A DNA stretch of 64,000 nt from positions 20,867,501 through 20,931,500 of the forward strand of contig NC_052474.1 in assembly GCF_009730915.1 (NCBI RefSeq). The letters run 5' to 3'. The position numbers and the translations under genes were made by a program. The DNA comes from Dioscorea cayenensis subsp. rotundata (lineage: Eukaryota > Streptophyta > Magnoliopsida > Dioscoreales > Dioscoreaceae). A model generated the notes under the pieces. The model was given only the letters and a program-made list of their open reading frames with translations. It searched no databases and had not been told where the DNA came from. This document shows, piece by piece, positions 34,958-47,379 of this stretch; positions within the stretch are counted from its first letter, which is position 1; each line of letters begins with the position of its first letter.

Positions 34958-37900
34958 ATGACCAACTCGCTCGCCGCCGGCTCCGATGCATCCCTGAACC
35001 TCGCCGCCGCGTCATCGGCGAGGACGGAGACGACGGTGGCCTCATCATCATCGTCTTCTCTCCATGGAGCTCTTGGATTTGCCACCATGATGTTCAGCAC
35101 TGAGATCAACCAAATGCCGGACTTCCCTCCTGTCAACAGTGGCCATCGCCGGGCGCATTCAGAGAATCTTGGCTGCCAGTACGGTTTCAGGTTCGATGGA
35201 GAACTCAGGGTCGTCGGCTCCGGTGCCGATGAGCCCTCGTCGGATGATACGGATGAAGATGTGTTTGCGATGTTCATCGATACGGAGAAATTGGAGGCGG
35301 ATCTTACAATGGATGCTGAGGCTTCGGCGATAAAACCGGCGGATGTGGCGGTGGCTGCGAGTGAGAGACCGGCGAGGATCAGGCATCGGCGTAGCTTGTC
35401 CGAAGAGGGATCCTCTGCGATGAGGGCGGAGATGGTCGTGGGTCGAAATAGGGGTACTAGTCGTGTGGAGGGGAGAAGGGCCATTTCTTCTGAGCAGCTT
35501 GAAGAGCTTGCTCTGGTTGATCCCAAGCGAGCTAAAAGGTTTGCACTTTTTCTTCTTCTTCTTCTTCTTCTTTGGTTTCTAATGTTAGGGATTTGGTTTG
35601 TTTATGATGCTTAGGAAAGAGTGAAGTTTTATACATACATTTGGGATGATGCTGATGGTTTTTGATTAAATTTATGGAATTCATGATCAAATTTTAGATT
35701 TGTTTGATATGAGAAGTATAGCTTGAATTTGATCTTTTATATGAAATCATTGAAAGAGTTCAGTCAATAGGAGGTATTTCATACAGGGTTTGTTGCAAGA
35801 GTTCAGTCATTTGTGAAGATTGACAAGGATCAGAGGATGTTTGCTTGTCTGACTGTTATACAGAGATTAGTTAGTTAACAGTTTGCAAGCTATGTATGCC
35901 TATGTTCAGCACCCTGGAGAATGTAATGAGTTTAAGGTGGAAGTTATTGAATGAGTAGACAACTATAGATGAAGGAATGAAAACAATTCTGTGTAAAGGA
36001 GGATTCACAGTAGTATCTAAAGCACTTCATATGAGTGTTAGGATAGGTATCTAATGTGACAGAAGCATCTGCAATATACCATTGTAGACTGCAATGTGAT
36101 TGAATTATTATTATTGTTGGTTAGTTTTAAGAAATTACTCCCAGTAGTGTTCCTGATTCCTGACTTAGGATGGTGTCCTCAAATTGTGCTAACCTTTTGA
36201 TGCATTGCTCAATCAGGATTGGTGAATAAATATTGGTCTCATTATTTGTTGTTGTCTAATAGTTTGTTGTATTGTTTGCTTCTGATTTTGCATTGTCTTG
36301 GTCAATTACAAGTTGAAATTTCCCTAAACGACACGTATTCATGTGGGAGACTCTGATTGATGTCATATGAGCCCATTATACGTAAGCCTTTTGTTGTTCT
36401 TCTTGTACTATGCAACACCTTCTTTTAATGACTTTTTTCATTTTCATTTTGCTTTCATGCGATGATTAGATAAGTAATTACTAGTTTATTGATGATTAAG
36501 TTTCTTGTTTTAGTCCAATTTTTTGGTCCATTTGTTGTGAAACTATATTCAAATGAGAGATTGCTGGTTGTAGTTTGTGCACCAGTGTAGACAAGACTTT
36601 CTGAAAAATAGAAATAGAAGTTTGGTAAACTCCTGATACAGGAAACAAGGGTTTGTTGTTGTTTTTTCCTAAAAAAAAAAAGAAGAGCATTCTGGAAGGC
36701 CTTTGTTAGGTCTCAAAATCATTTTGCGGTATTGCTCACTAATGAAGTTTGAAATACCAACTATACTTGGTTGCTATTTGTGAGATAAGCAAGCATCAAG
36801 TATAATTATTTATTGGTTCTATCTTGAAGACAATTTGTAGTTTTTAACAATTCACTTGAAGGTGGAAATTAATCTGATGTCTTTTACACGGAAAACAAAA
36901 TTATTTTTTCTAAATGATTTTCATTTGTTTTGCGATTTGCAATATTGATACCAATTCTGTTATTTTAATCAACCACATTTTGTTAAATTCAAGGAGAACC
37001 TAGAGACAAGTAAGATCAATGTGTAGATTTGATACTAATTCAATGTGTATATTTGATACTAATTATTGAACAGTATCACTCTGTTTTTGGGAAAGACTTT
37101 GACGACGTGGACGGTTTTCGCTGATGACGTGAGGGTTTACCTGATTTTGTCACCCTTTGAAAACTGAATGAATGAACAATTATAGTCTTTTATGGCAGAA
37201 GGAAATTTAATGGCAGGCAATAAATAGATTTGTTTTTTGCTCATTAATTCACGGTTTCCCATTAATGTCGAGTTGACGCCGAGACCTCTATATATTGTTC
37301 TGGCTTTTCACTGGTACTTTCATGGTTTGTGATAGAATTCGGGATAATCGGCTATCGGCGGCGAGGTCGAAAGAAAAGAAGATGCGCTACATCCAGGAGC
37401 TTGAGATGAGGTTGCAGACCCTGCGAGCTGAAGCAGCTGCATTATCTGCAGAGTTGAGCATGTTGCAGGTATAAATCTTTCCAGCCACCTTTACTGTTTT
37501 TAAGTAACCGACGGATGTGATATTTTATCTGTCTCCTTGCACACAGACCTCTATTTAAGAATCTCTGAGGATGTAATTCTTAAATATTCTGGATCTGAAG
37601 AGAGAAATATCACTAATTTCTGTCTAAAAATTTTTAGGGCCATCGCTTTTTTCTGTGAGCATCGTTTATGTTTGGGGATTCTACTCTTGATATTTTGATC
37701 ATGATGTCCCAAAAAACTATTTTGCTTACATCTGTACCAGAGCAACAAATTTTGATCCTTCTCTTACCTTGATTTATAATGACAGAGAGAGATACAAGAG
37801 CTGATGATTGAAAACCATGAGCTGAGGATGGAGTTGCAGCTGATAGAACAGCAAGTTCAGATACAAGATGGTAACTTTTACCTGATCTTTGTTATCCTGG

Positions 37901-38396
37901 TTTATATAGAAATAGTATTCTCTTAAAGCATTTGTACCTCTATCCTCGATCATTTTTGCCAATCATATCTTTTTCATAAGTTCTCAGACATACTTTATTT
38001 CACTCCCCAACTCTATTTTCTATTCCAACTCTCAGTTATCTTTTGCCTCAATGGTTTTATTATTTGTTTTGTTCTTAATACTTCTATTATTGTACCTAAG
38101 CTGTGAACGACAGTCTGAGGGAGGAGCTTCAGCGACTGAGGTTTATCGCAAGCCAACTATTTCAAATTGTCCGGATGCCGATTGGAGGACCAGTGATGAA
38201 CTATGGACAGCAATTCATTAATCCTAATCCTCCCGTGCAAGCTCATCTTCCGGTGCATCAGCTCCAGCAACTTCAGATCCATCAGCCCCAGCTTCCTGCA
38301 CATCAGTATCAGCTTCAGCAGAATCCAGAACAGCCACAGGTGGACTTTGCTGAATTCTTCTCCATCATCTTCATCATCCTCCTCGGCATCTACTGA
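34958..38396 (+). CDS. Group I bZIP transcription factor (VIP1/RSG/RF2a type)
   Basis: Exons 34958-35538, 37336-37468, 37786-37870 and 38101-38396 give 364 residues. Exon 1 encodes an acidic/Ser-rich region with GHRRAHSE and RHRRSLSE, which resemble the 14-3-3 binding sites of this group. The basic region [20 protein letters not shown] spans the exon 1/2 junction. N198-x7-K206, with Lys where most bZIPs have Arg, is diagnostic of group I. A long leucine zipper ([18 protein letters not shown] through [19 protein letters not shown]-like heptads) follows, then a Gln/Pro-rich tail. Family members shuttle between cytoplasm and nucleus in gibberellin, osmotic and vascular responses. The tail is odd: the frame ends in [18 protein letters not shown], while the +1 frame continues as a family-like Ser-rich acidic tail to 38475 (see findings). 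Confidence 0.9.
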
Positions 38397-38875
38397 TCTG
38401 GAAGTGGAAGTTAGTGGCAATTCTGCTGATCAGAATGAGAACCCATTGGACAATACTGCTGCTCCAATGGAGTGATGATGAGATCAAACTGGAGTTTAGG
38501 GGCTTGTTCTGTGGGTGTTTATATTTGCTCAGACTTAGTTATTATTTAGTTATGTTTCTCAGTTGGTTATATGTGGTGGTGGTGGTGGTTTATGCTTGCT
38601 AAGACTTAAGTTAATGTTTTAGTTTCTGAGTTGCTTATATGTATAGGGTTTGCAGCATCAGCAATTCATCATGTAATATATTCATCTCAGCAGTCTGTCT
38701 TTGCAATGGATGCAATAGTAATTGAACTTTTATGTTATTCATGAATTTGGTTTCCCTGTTGTTTGATTTTATTTTTATTTTTATTATATTTGTTTTGGGT
38801 TAGGCTTTTTGATTGCTTGTTAGATAGAATTTGAAATACATTTTATGTGATAAATGGCAATGTATTTGAAATACA

Positions 38876-40560
38876 CTATTAGATTCATGCACATAATCTA
38901 AAAATTCTTGATACTGCAGGTTTGTTTAAGTTTTCATAGTTTTAGTTGTAATCTAAAAACTCTTGATATTGGTTCGCCAGGTTTCAATGATTTTAGCAGG
39001 AGGAAGTGTTATTATTGTGTTTCTTTTGATATTGACATATAATATATATATATATATATGATAATTCGTTTTCTGGGATTTATATATGATAATTCATTTT
39101 CTGGGATGTCCCATAAAATCCTCATATTAGCCATATATATATATATATATATTAGATATGATAATTCGTTTTCTGGGATGTCCCTATAGCACCCTCAGAT
39201 TAGCCAGGTTTCAATGATTTTAGTAGGAGGAAGTGTTATTGTTATGTTTCTTTTGATATTAACATAATTCGTTTTCTGGGATGTCCTCCATAGCACCCTC
39301 AGATTAACCATCTAATGGTTGTTGTTTTATTACTAACTTCGATACTGGAGTTAATGATGTTAACCCCAACACTGGGGTTATAATTATAATAAAATAACAA
39401 CCGTTAGATAATGATTTAACGGCTACTATAGAAACGTTTTTAAATTTTAAATTTAAGTACGCCTTGATGATTGGTTCTAATATATTTATATATTATTAGA
39501 TAATGTATTATTGCCTTGTCCTTTTTGATATTGATATATACATTATTAGATACATGCATATAATCAAAAAAATTTTAATACTAATTTGTCAAGTTTCCAT
39601 GGTTTTTAGAAGTTGGAGGGGTTGTTATTATTATGATTCCTTCCCTTTCTTGATATTGACATATATATTATTAGATACAGGCATATGATCTGAAGACCCT
39701 TGTTATTAGTTGGCCAAGTTTATATGGTTTTAGTATGTGGAAGGGTTACTATTATATTTCCTTTCCTTTAATTGGTATACATTCCAAATTAATATAGACC
39801 TTTGTGAAACATTGTATATTATTAAATACATGCACATAATCTAAAAAAACTTAGATACCAATTTGTCAAGTTTCCATGGTTTAGCGAGTTGAAGGGTTGC
39901 TGTTATGTTCCCTTTCCTTTTTGATATATATATATATATATATTTCCAAATAGACTATTGTAAAACATTGTATATTACTATTAACATATTGTTCTGGCCC
40001 AAGTATTGCGATAGTGTTTCAAATAGATTCAAATTCAATGAGTCTCTTGTGACTATTCAAATTCAATGAGTCTCTTGTGAGAGGTGTTGTATTCCTCTCT
40101 TCCAAAATTATATTGTAGTGATTCCTGAAAATCTGAGTGTGTATGTGGTTGGATTTTTATTACGCATATGATATTTGACCGAGTTAATAAATTTTTTAAA
40201 TGTTTAATAAATCACCGTAATAGATGCACCATTGTACTTGATAGCCTCTTGTAATTTTTGAAAAAAAAAAAACAAAAAAAAAACTTTGATACTAGTTTGT
40301 CAAGCTTCCATGTTTTCACAAGTGGAAGATTTTTGTTATGTTTCCATTCCCTTTTTAAAATCAGCATATACATTATTAAATTCATGCATATAATCTAAAA
40401 ATCCTTGATACTGACTTGTTGAGTTTCAATGGTTTTAGGCTTTTAGCAGGTGGAAGGGTTACTATAATGTCCTCTTTCCCTTTCTGCTATTACTATATAT
40501 ATATATATATTTATTATTATTATTATTATTATTAGATATATGCACTTAATGCAACATGTT
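38876..40560. repeat. Degenerate array of a unit of about 125-150 bp
   Basis: The word order ATTATTAGAT, CATGCATATAATC, CTTGATACT, TTGTCAAGTTTCCATGG, TTTTAGCAGGTGGAAGGGTT and TTTCCTTTCC-TTTTGATATTG recurs, with variants, from about 38876, 39542, 39667, 39819, 40373 and 40523. Between some copies are insertions: an ATAATTCGTTTTCTGGGATG repeat (39059-39290), a MITE-like hairpin and a segment related to 44985. Copies are strongly diverged, so the array is old. Confidence 0.75.
39310..39409. mobile_element. MITE-like hairpin
   Basis: Arms 39310-39332 and 39387-39409 (starting ATCTAATGGTTGTTGTTTTA and, on the other strand, ATCTAACGGTTGTTATTTTA) match with two differences over 23 nt. Weaker pairing extends outward to about 39290 and 39435. 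The spacer holds TAACCCCAACACTGGGGTTA, itself a palindrome-like word. No coding capacity. Confidence 0.55.
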
Positions 40561-41753
40561 GAGAATGTTTCTTTTCCTTTTTTGAATTTTCTTTATTTTT
40601 TTTTCCAAATAGACCTTTATAAAACAATTTGTTACTCTCAAATAAATAACTTGAAATTTGTTACTATCAAATATCTCCGTTAGATAAATAAAGATAATAA
40701 TTATTCGAATAAATATAATTAAAATAAATTTATTTAAAAACAATTATAATTTTTTTTAAAAATCATGCAAACGAAGTATACAAGTACCAGAGATCAGTGA
40801 TGCATAACAGTACATGAAATGCAAATGTTTAGAAGAACATAATAAAAGTATGAAAACATTTTCCCTTTTATTATACATTATAAAATAATAATAAATAATT
40901 AACTTGAAAATTCCAAAGAATCAAATGTATCCACCAAAAAGCAATTACAAATGAAATATTCAGCAATATTATTCAAGCAAGCCCAAAGTAATTCATTTTT
41001 GGCTAAATGCACATTTTTGTACCAACAATGAAACAAAAGAAGTACATGACTCACATATGCACCAAAATTTAGTGTGAAGGTACTAATCAAATTGTGGTAA
41101 CCCAAATAAAAGCACAAAGTAAAGAGCTAAAAAATGTCACAAAAAGGAGAGATAAGCACACTTGGTAAACATAACCATAACTTAATCTTAAGAAATAATA
41201 TGCAAGTCACAACAAGCAAAGCATACAGATACATATGAACTGATAATATGAATTCATCTCCCCTGTTAATCAATATTCAAATATTGCTAATTCATAATAA
41301 ACACAGTGTGGTACTTACTTTGAAGAGAAACACATATTGTACTTTATAAACCTACAAATTTTTCTTAAGAACAAAAATAAAAGGTTTACAAAGATGGGAA
41401 ATCAAGAAATCAGTTATTTATTTCTTAAGAAATTTTGTAGAAAACAAACTAAAAATATAAAGTTCGTAGGCATATTAACATCACAAAGCAATTCTTCATG
41501 GTGTGATTATCAGCTCATGCTCCAAAATAACTTTTTACTCTCTGTTCAATTGGTAAACTTCACAAACAATTATCCATCAAATGTTCATTCTGACAGAAAG
41601 AATGTTGCTTACAGTTGAAACAACCACAGACAACAAGCTGGCATCATCAATTAATAGAAATTCAAGCACTTCATGTAGTGATCCATCTTGATAATGCATG
41701 ACTATATATATATATATATATATATCAGAAAACACTGCTGGTTGAAGTAAAAG

Positions 41754-42569
41754 CTACACAAGGTCGGAGACTCTTGCAGATTGTATGTCTACCTGCAATG
41801 TTCTACCAGTACCTGAAGTGGGAAAACCGACAGTAGGTAGTGAGGGATCTGCAACAGATTCAATCTTAATGAATGAGAAGTCAACAGCTCCGGTGCGCTT
41901 CATACTCAGTACAGCCACAAGAATAATCCATCCTAGCATAGACAATGCCCAGTAATTGTTCATTCCATGGATCAAGCCCCAAGCAATACTATAACCAACC
42001 ACAATTCCAGATAAATGACCAAGAAAGCTAGCCTGCGGTACAATGATGGATGTGAATATGAGTGACTCAAAAGGTGCAAAACTGATTGGTAGAGAAAGTA
42101 CACCAAAGAGATTCAGCTTCGAAGAAGGCTGTTTTACAGCAAGAATTGTCATCCATCCAAAAACAACACATGAATAGCCTACTGAAGTCACTCTTCTAAA
42201 ATACTCTAGCTTGAACTTTTGAATCAGTATATGATATGCCCCTAAAACCAGTAGTCCCGATAATACTACCAAGACCAGAGTGTAATGCAGATAGAACTCA
42301 ACACCAAGACCAATGTGACCCAACTGCTCTACTTCTCCGATGCTCCAAAGAGCACTCATATTAAATACCAGATGAAGCACACTTATATGGGAAAATGCAG
42401 ATGTTATAAGCCTCCAGTAATGCCCTTCAGCAGCGGTTTCATAGCTTATCCCAACATTGGCATAGCCAATGTTGTTCTTTTGAATATAGAACCAAACTGC
42501 ACTACAGATACCTATAATACAACTGGTTGCAGGCTTCTGCCAGATCTCAATGAATAGAGGTTTTCCCAT
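41754..42569 (-). CDS. Rhomboid-like intramembrane protease, RBL13 type
   Basis: A single uninterrupted coding exon of 271 residues. It is very close to Arabidopsis RBL13 as I remember it (MGKPLF-EI start, [77 protein letters not shown]). The rhomboid core is intact: WR motif W52-R53, H66 and N70 in the second helix region, catalytic Ser133 in GYS, and catalytic His185 in GHLSG. About six membrane segments are visible, with a short hydrophilic C-terminal tail. Rhomboid Ser/His proteases cleave substrates within the membrane; the substrate is unknown. A 5' leader with an intron probably extends to about 43570 (CACCTGAG read from the other strand gives a donor near 43505). Confidence 0.94.
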   Translation of the reverse strand: MGKPLFIEIWQKPATSCIIGICSAVWFYIQKNNIGYANVGISYETAAEGHYWRLITSAFSHISVLHLVFNMSALWSIGEVEQLGHIGLGVEFYLHYTLVLVVLSGLLVLGAYHILIQKFKLEYFRRVTSVGYSCVVFGWMTILAVKQPSSKLNLFGVLSLPISFAPFESLIFTSIIVPQASFLGHLSGIVVGYSIAWGLIHGMNNYWALSMLGWIILVAVLSMKRTGAVDFSFIKIESVADPSLPTVGFPTSGTGRTLQVDIQSARVSDLV

Positions 42570-43601
42570 CCTTTATTCTTATTGGCAAGCTACACAAACC
42601 AGTTTCAATACTTATCCACAGAACAAAAGGTCAAGAATCCAGAAGCAAAAGAAGACCGCAATACCTCAACTGAAGATGAATCAACTAAGTTGCTGGATCT
42701 CACTCATCCAAGCAATCAGAGCTCAATCAGTCATTGGCAGTAACAATGACATAGAGTTGTGTTATATAAATATCAATATATGATCACTTGTCGTTCCCCG
42801 AATGCTAAATCAGCAGGAAGCCCTCAAAGATGGTATTCAAAAGCCGAGTTATAGCCACATCAAAAGAGATTTAACTAAATCAGAACCCACAATAAATCAC
42901 AATCCAGATTAAGTTCCAAAGTCAACCCAAAATTAGCTGCATAGCACCATAAAAACCTAAATAATTAGCAAACAGAACAATTTCATATAGTGAAAAGGAG
43001 AACAAAAATACATAGAGAATGTGATTGAATGCCAGAAAAAAACACAATTTAACAGTTAAGATCTGTGCTGAATTATTATTTTTTTCAAAAAAGGAATTTT
43101 TATCAATACATTTTCGTTCATTTGTTCATCTATCTTATTTTGTTCATTATAAACTAAACAAATAATTAAAAAAAAAAATCAAAACCCACTTTCTCGATTT
43201 ATTTCCCTCTTTTTTTCTTCAATTTTACTCCAAATCCATACACATAGAGCAACCATAACATGCATTCCCAAATCCAAGAACGCACAACAACTAGCATTGG
43301 AATTTGGACCCCCAGATTCCACAAATCCAAAGCAACACCAAATCATCGAAATCACGACCAAAACCAACATCAATTTCTTCGAAAAAAAAGACCACAATGA
43401 ATCAAATCAAGCTCTACAAACAAGAAATTCACAAAATCCACTGAAGATAATAAGCACAGCAAGATCGGAAGCGAAAAACAGTTGAAAAAGAAGCTAGGGT
43501 TTCACCTGAGAGTGCGAAGCAAGGAACGACGAACCCTAGAGAGCTTTGCTTCTCGATCCTATGCTTGGACACTATACTAATCGTTGCTTTGGAACCGTTC
43601 C

Positions 43602-43642
43602 GGATTCGGATCCGGTATTTTAACGGGCGCCGCCCGAATCCG
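43602..43642 (-). promoter_or_regulatory. CCGAATCCG/GGATCC promoter block of the RBL13-like gene
   Basis: GGATTCGGATCCGG (43602-43615), TTAACGGG (about 43620-43627) and GCCCGAATCCGTTT (43632-43645) lie just beyond the presumed transcript start. TTAACGGG followed by GCCCGAATCCGTTT recurs exactly in the VIPP1/FKBP16-3 divergent promoter (50671-50696), and related words occur upstream of prohibitin. A regulatory role is inference. Confidence 0.4.
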
Positions 43643-44984
43643 TTTACCGTCAAACCCGAGAACTTTCCAGATAAGTCCGCATCCGCATTTGAAGTTTGCT
43701 TGCTCAATTAATTTATATGATAATTTGATTTGAAGTAATATTTATATTACAAAGCCATCATATTAAATTACTAAAATCAAAAATAATTTTTTAATTATTT
43801 GAAAAAATAAATCTTGACGATGAAAAGTTGGTAAAAGGTTTTCCTCTTAATATTAATATTATATTTAATAAAATAACTTTAGTATTACTAAGTAATTAAT
43901 AATAATTGATAAAATAATTAGTAAAACTTTAAAGAATTCTATTAACTTATAATATTTTTCTATGGAGAAAAATTGCATATTTTTAATTCTATATAAAAAC
44001 CCACATTTATTTTCTACATTTATAAATAATAAAAAATTTTGATATAAAATAATTGAAATTTTGTTAATTGCTAAAAACAATAAAAATAAATATAAAATTA
44101 AAAAAAAAACAACAACAGCAGCATGAAGAATTTTCAATTTACTTTTCCTCTTTAAAAACATGAAAATTTTGATTAGTACTAATTTAAATAATCTAAAATC
44201 ATCTATGATAAAAAAAAAATAAATAAATGAAATCATGAACACAGATAAACAACTAGACAATAATTGCAACTAAATAAATGAATGAAATCATTGAAAATTA
44301 GACTAAATCATAAACAATGAGCCAAATACTTAAGGGCAAATTTAGAGCCACATTTTCTGAAAATAGGCATTTTCTAAAAAATTATTATTGAATAAAATAA
44401 TAATTATTAATATTATTTGAATATTTACTAAACTAATGTTTTAACTTTCTAACCTTCCTGTGCAAGTTTGCAAAAGTTTTTATTATTTAGTATAAACCAC
44501 CAATTATTTTTTTTAAGATCTATTTTATCATTTTGGCTTTAAAATGATTAATTTGTATTCAAAATAAGGTTTAAGTGAACTAGTGAAGTGTGTCTGATTA
44601 CCTTCACAAGTTTTAAATATGATAATGGTATTTTGGGAGTTAGATTTTATTGTGATTTATTTGTTGATATGTAAAAATATTTTATAATGATTAAAGTTTT
44701 TATTAGTTTTGCATGGCAATGTTTTGAAATTTTAATATGCAATACAAGCATGATTATATTTCTCAATTACATTGACTTTGTTTTTTCAGTCAATAATTAA
44801 GAGGATATATATAAAAATATTTTAAAAAATAAACTTTGAGCATAAAAGAGACTGAATGAATAATATTAGGGTTAAAGTAAAAAAAATAATTTTAATAAAC
44901 ATTTTGGGAAGGCTGCTATTTTAACAAATTAGCAGTATTGTTTTATCATTGTTCTCGGTGCTAAATACTGTTTTATTGTTTCAA

Positions 44985-45175
44985 ATGAGCCGGATGGGTC
45001 TCTTGTGAGAAGTGTTGTATCATGACAAAAAGGATTTATTAGTTCGGTTTGGTTCCTAAAATATCTTCTAGATATGACATGATTTTTATTGCCACATGTG
45101 ACATCGACCAGATTAATAAATTTTTAGGTGATCAATAAGTCACAATAACTAATACACATTGTAATATCTGTCTGT
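44985..45175. repeat. Dispersed repeat shared with 40020-40250
   Basis: GTCTCTTGTGAGAAGTGTTGTAT and the later GATTAATAAATTTTT, AATAAGTCAC and ACACATTGTA parallel the segment at 40060-40250 (GTCTCTTGTGAGAGGTGTTGTAT, GTTAATAAATTTTT, AATAAATCACCGTAAT, GCACCATTGTA). The order and spacing match, so both are copies of one old dispersed element of unknown class. Confidence 0.55.
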
Positions 45176-45342
45176 CCCGTATAACTTTTTAATGTGGTGG
45201 TGTTTATCGCCTTTACAATAAAAACCCATTAATATATTATTGTAATTACACTATTGTGCAACAAGGTGGCCATGAGAACACATAATTTGTTTTTAAAAAA
45301 CCCAAAATAATAAGAAAACATAAACTATTCTATGAAAATGAT

Positions 45343-45890
45343 AGTTTTTTTTTTGAATTAAATGTGGATAAACCACATATTTATTACGAAGGTACAAGGA
45401 TATAGCCATCGCTCACCAGAAGTGAGGAGGAGTAGGGAAACAAGTAAAAAAAAAACAGAGCAAGCAGAGAAAAAAAGCTAAGTAAGCGGAAGAAGCCGTC
45501 TGGCATCTCAGACCTACTTAGACAAACGTCGAAATGCAACTACTCCTGAACAGAACCAGGGTCAAGAGTGCCGGCAGAGGAGGAATCTCTAGCGCTGAGG
45601 AAGTTGAGAGAACGCTTGATTTTCTGAGAGGCTTCGTTAAGAACTTGCTGATGTTTGTCTGTAGCAATAGAAATCCAAGATAAAAGCATATTAACAGATT
45701 TAAAAATAATGATATGTTGCGATAAAACATTCATGTGAAAAATACGAGTGTTTCTTTCGATCCAGATATTCCACAAAATAGCACGGGAAATGAGATCCCA
45801 AAAGATTTGATACTGGGGGTTGAGGGATGATAACCAAGTCGTCCAGAGTAAGGGAATAGATTGTGGAAGAGGGGTGAGTTTTCAAGAAGT
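45343..45890 (-). mobile_element. 5'-truncated L1-type LINE, 3' end
   Basis: The minus-strand frame from about 45850 reads WTTWLSSLNPQYQIFWDLIS and then RAILWNIWIERNTRIFHMNV. The W-IW-ERN-RIF pattern marks the region after the reverse transcriptase (zf-RVT) in plant L1 retrotransposons. It continues about 65 residues to a stop near 45540. A 3' UTR follows, with CACTTCTGGTGAG and GTGGTTTATCCACATTTAA before an A-tail (T-run at about 45345-45354). The 3' UTR resembles that of the LINE at 58055. Only about 550 bp of a several-kb element remains; no endonuclease or RT core is present. Confidence 0.75.
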
Positions 45891-46992
45891 AATAAACAAT
45901 TTAATTTTTAAATAAAAATGTAATATTAAAACGTTGGTAAAAATAAAATAATAGAGAGTTACTACACGTGTGTCTATAAATACTACATAAACCATCGCTT
46001 GGTTGGTCCCTTTACTAAATTCCAAGAACTTCACCACTCCATGATCATCAGAGTAAATATTAGAAGTTTATTTATTTACTATGATGATCTCTTTTCACTC
46101 ACTGGACCTATTCCTAAACCTCTCTTGATCTTTGGATGGTATGAACTTTAGGTTTTTTTGTTAGGTTTTAGGGAATTTCTCGTGCTCATATTGTTGGAGT
46201 TCTTGAACTTTATTTATTTATTTATTTTTACAAACAGTTGTTTTCAGAGATGATTTTGGTATTCGAGTTTTAGTTTATTTTTTGGAAATCTGCAATTTGA
46301 TGTAGAGTTCTCTCTTCAAAATGCTTGTGGAATTTGATGTTTTTGTTTTTGTTTTAAATGAAAACTAGTAATTTATTTATTTGAAATTTTAAACCCTTGT
46401 GATCGCAGCAAATAGTTCAAGACATTTAATTTCTATGTGAGAGATGGAGGGTTTAATTTCTGTTTCAATATATAGTTGAGGTCTAATAATAAAAGTGTGC
46501 TTTTTTGAGTCGTTTGTTCCAATTATCAAATAAAAAAAATAATAACAAATAAATAAAAAAATTCCAAACACTTCATAAGGTTTGCTGAAAATCACTTAGT
46601 TTAGTAGTCCCTTGACAGTTGAGCGTGCTTTTCATTGGTAAAGTCAGACTCCTCAGAAGAACTCCCTCACTCGCACTCCTGTGTCAGTGGCTTACCTACA
46701 TTGGAAAAAGAAAAACCCTTCATAAGGTTTAAATTGTTGCGATTTCTTAATCAAGAATCAATTTCATTTTATTTTTAAATCATTAAAAAAAATTGAAGGT
46801 TTAAAACACTCTTGCCGCAAAGGAGTTTGGTCATTACAAAAATTTTTCTCAAAAATGTTTGATTGTGATATGAACAAACACTAGTAGACATTATATTATA
46901 TATTTGTTGCCAATGTATCTTGAAAGACATGCATGAAAGTGTCATAGCATGCTTTCAACATTCAGATGAAACTAATATTTACTTTAGCTTCA

Positions 46993-47155
46993 TATGAAAT
47001 TGTTGTAACATTTGTTCAACAAATACCATGCTGAACTTTTGAAAGTTGGTTGGCACTGCATGTGATCTTAATTAGAGTCCTATGAAATTATTGTAACATT
47101 TGTTCAACAAATACCATGCTGAACTTTTGAAAGTTGGTTGGCACTGTGATCTTAG
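46993..47155. repeat. Young tandem duplication, period 98 bp
   Basis: Copy 1 starts at 46993 and copy 2 at 47091. The first 67 bases agree except for one position (GAAATTGTTG versus GAAATTATTG), including TTCAACAAATACCATGCTGA and AAAGTTGGTTGGCACTG. Copy 2 lacks a few bases after GGCACTG. It lies 225-390 bp upstream of the small gene at 47380. Confidence 0.9.
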
Positions 47156-47379
47156 ACTGTTGGGAATGACCATTTGTTAGGACTGCATTCTATTGAAGTA
47201 AAAAAGTCCTGAAGATTGAATGCTTGTTGCATGAGTTACTGTACTGATTATGGAAACATCAATATCAAGATCAGAAGATGATGAAATGTGTGAATATTTT
47301 TCCATTCATGTTCTTCTGGGGAGAAACTGAAAAATCTATATCCTAATTTTCTTGCATTTCAACTTCCATTTTTGCTCTA

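Larger units (their letters stand above)
38397..41753. other. Gap between convergent bZIP and rhomboid genes, largely a degenerate repeat array
   Basis: About 38397-38750 is bZIP 3' UTR (or tail coding, see findings). From about 38876 to 40560 related 120-150 bp units recur, with a MITE-like hairpin at 39310-39409. From 40600 to 41753 the DNA is AT-rich with no gene; the last few hundred bp are probably rhomboid 3' UTR. Confidence 0.6.
42570..47379. other. Gap between rhomboid and small Pro/Ser-rich gene
   Basis: 42570-43600 carries the leader intron and promoter of the rhomboid gene. 43700-45300 is very AT-rich; a 134-codon minus-strand frame (44269-43865) is Ile/Phe/Lys-rich noise. A dispersed repeat lies at about 44985-45175, a LINE fragment at 45343-45890 and a tandem duplication at 46993-47150. 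No further gene was recognised. Confidence 0.6.

Noticed and set aside
34858-35526. 222-codon antisense frame over bZIP exon 1
   Set aside because: It mirrors the GC-rich exon 1 on the other strand. The sense frame carries the bZIP family motifs and splices in phase.
43865-44269. 134-codon minus-strand frame
   Set aside because: Ile/Phe/Leu/Lys-rich composition of very AT-rich DNA, no splice context or recognised domain.
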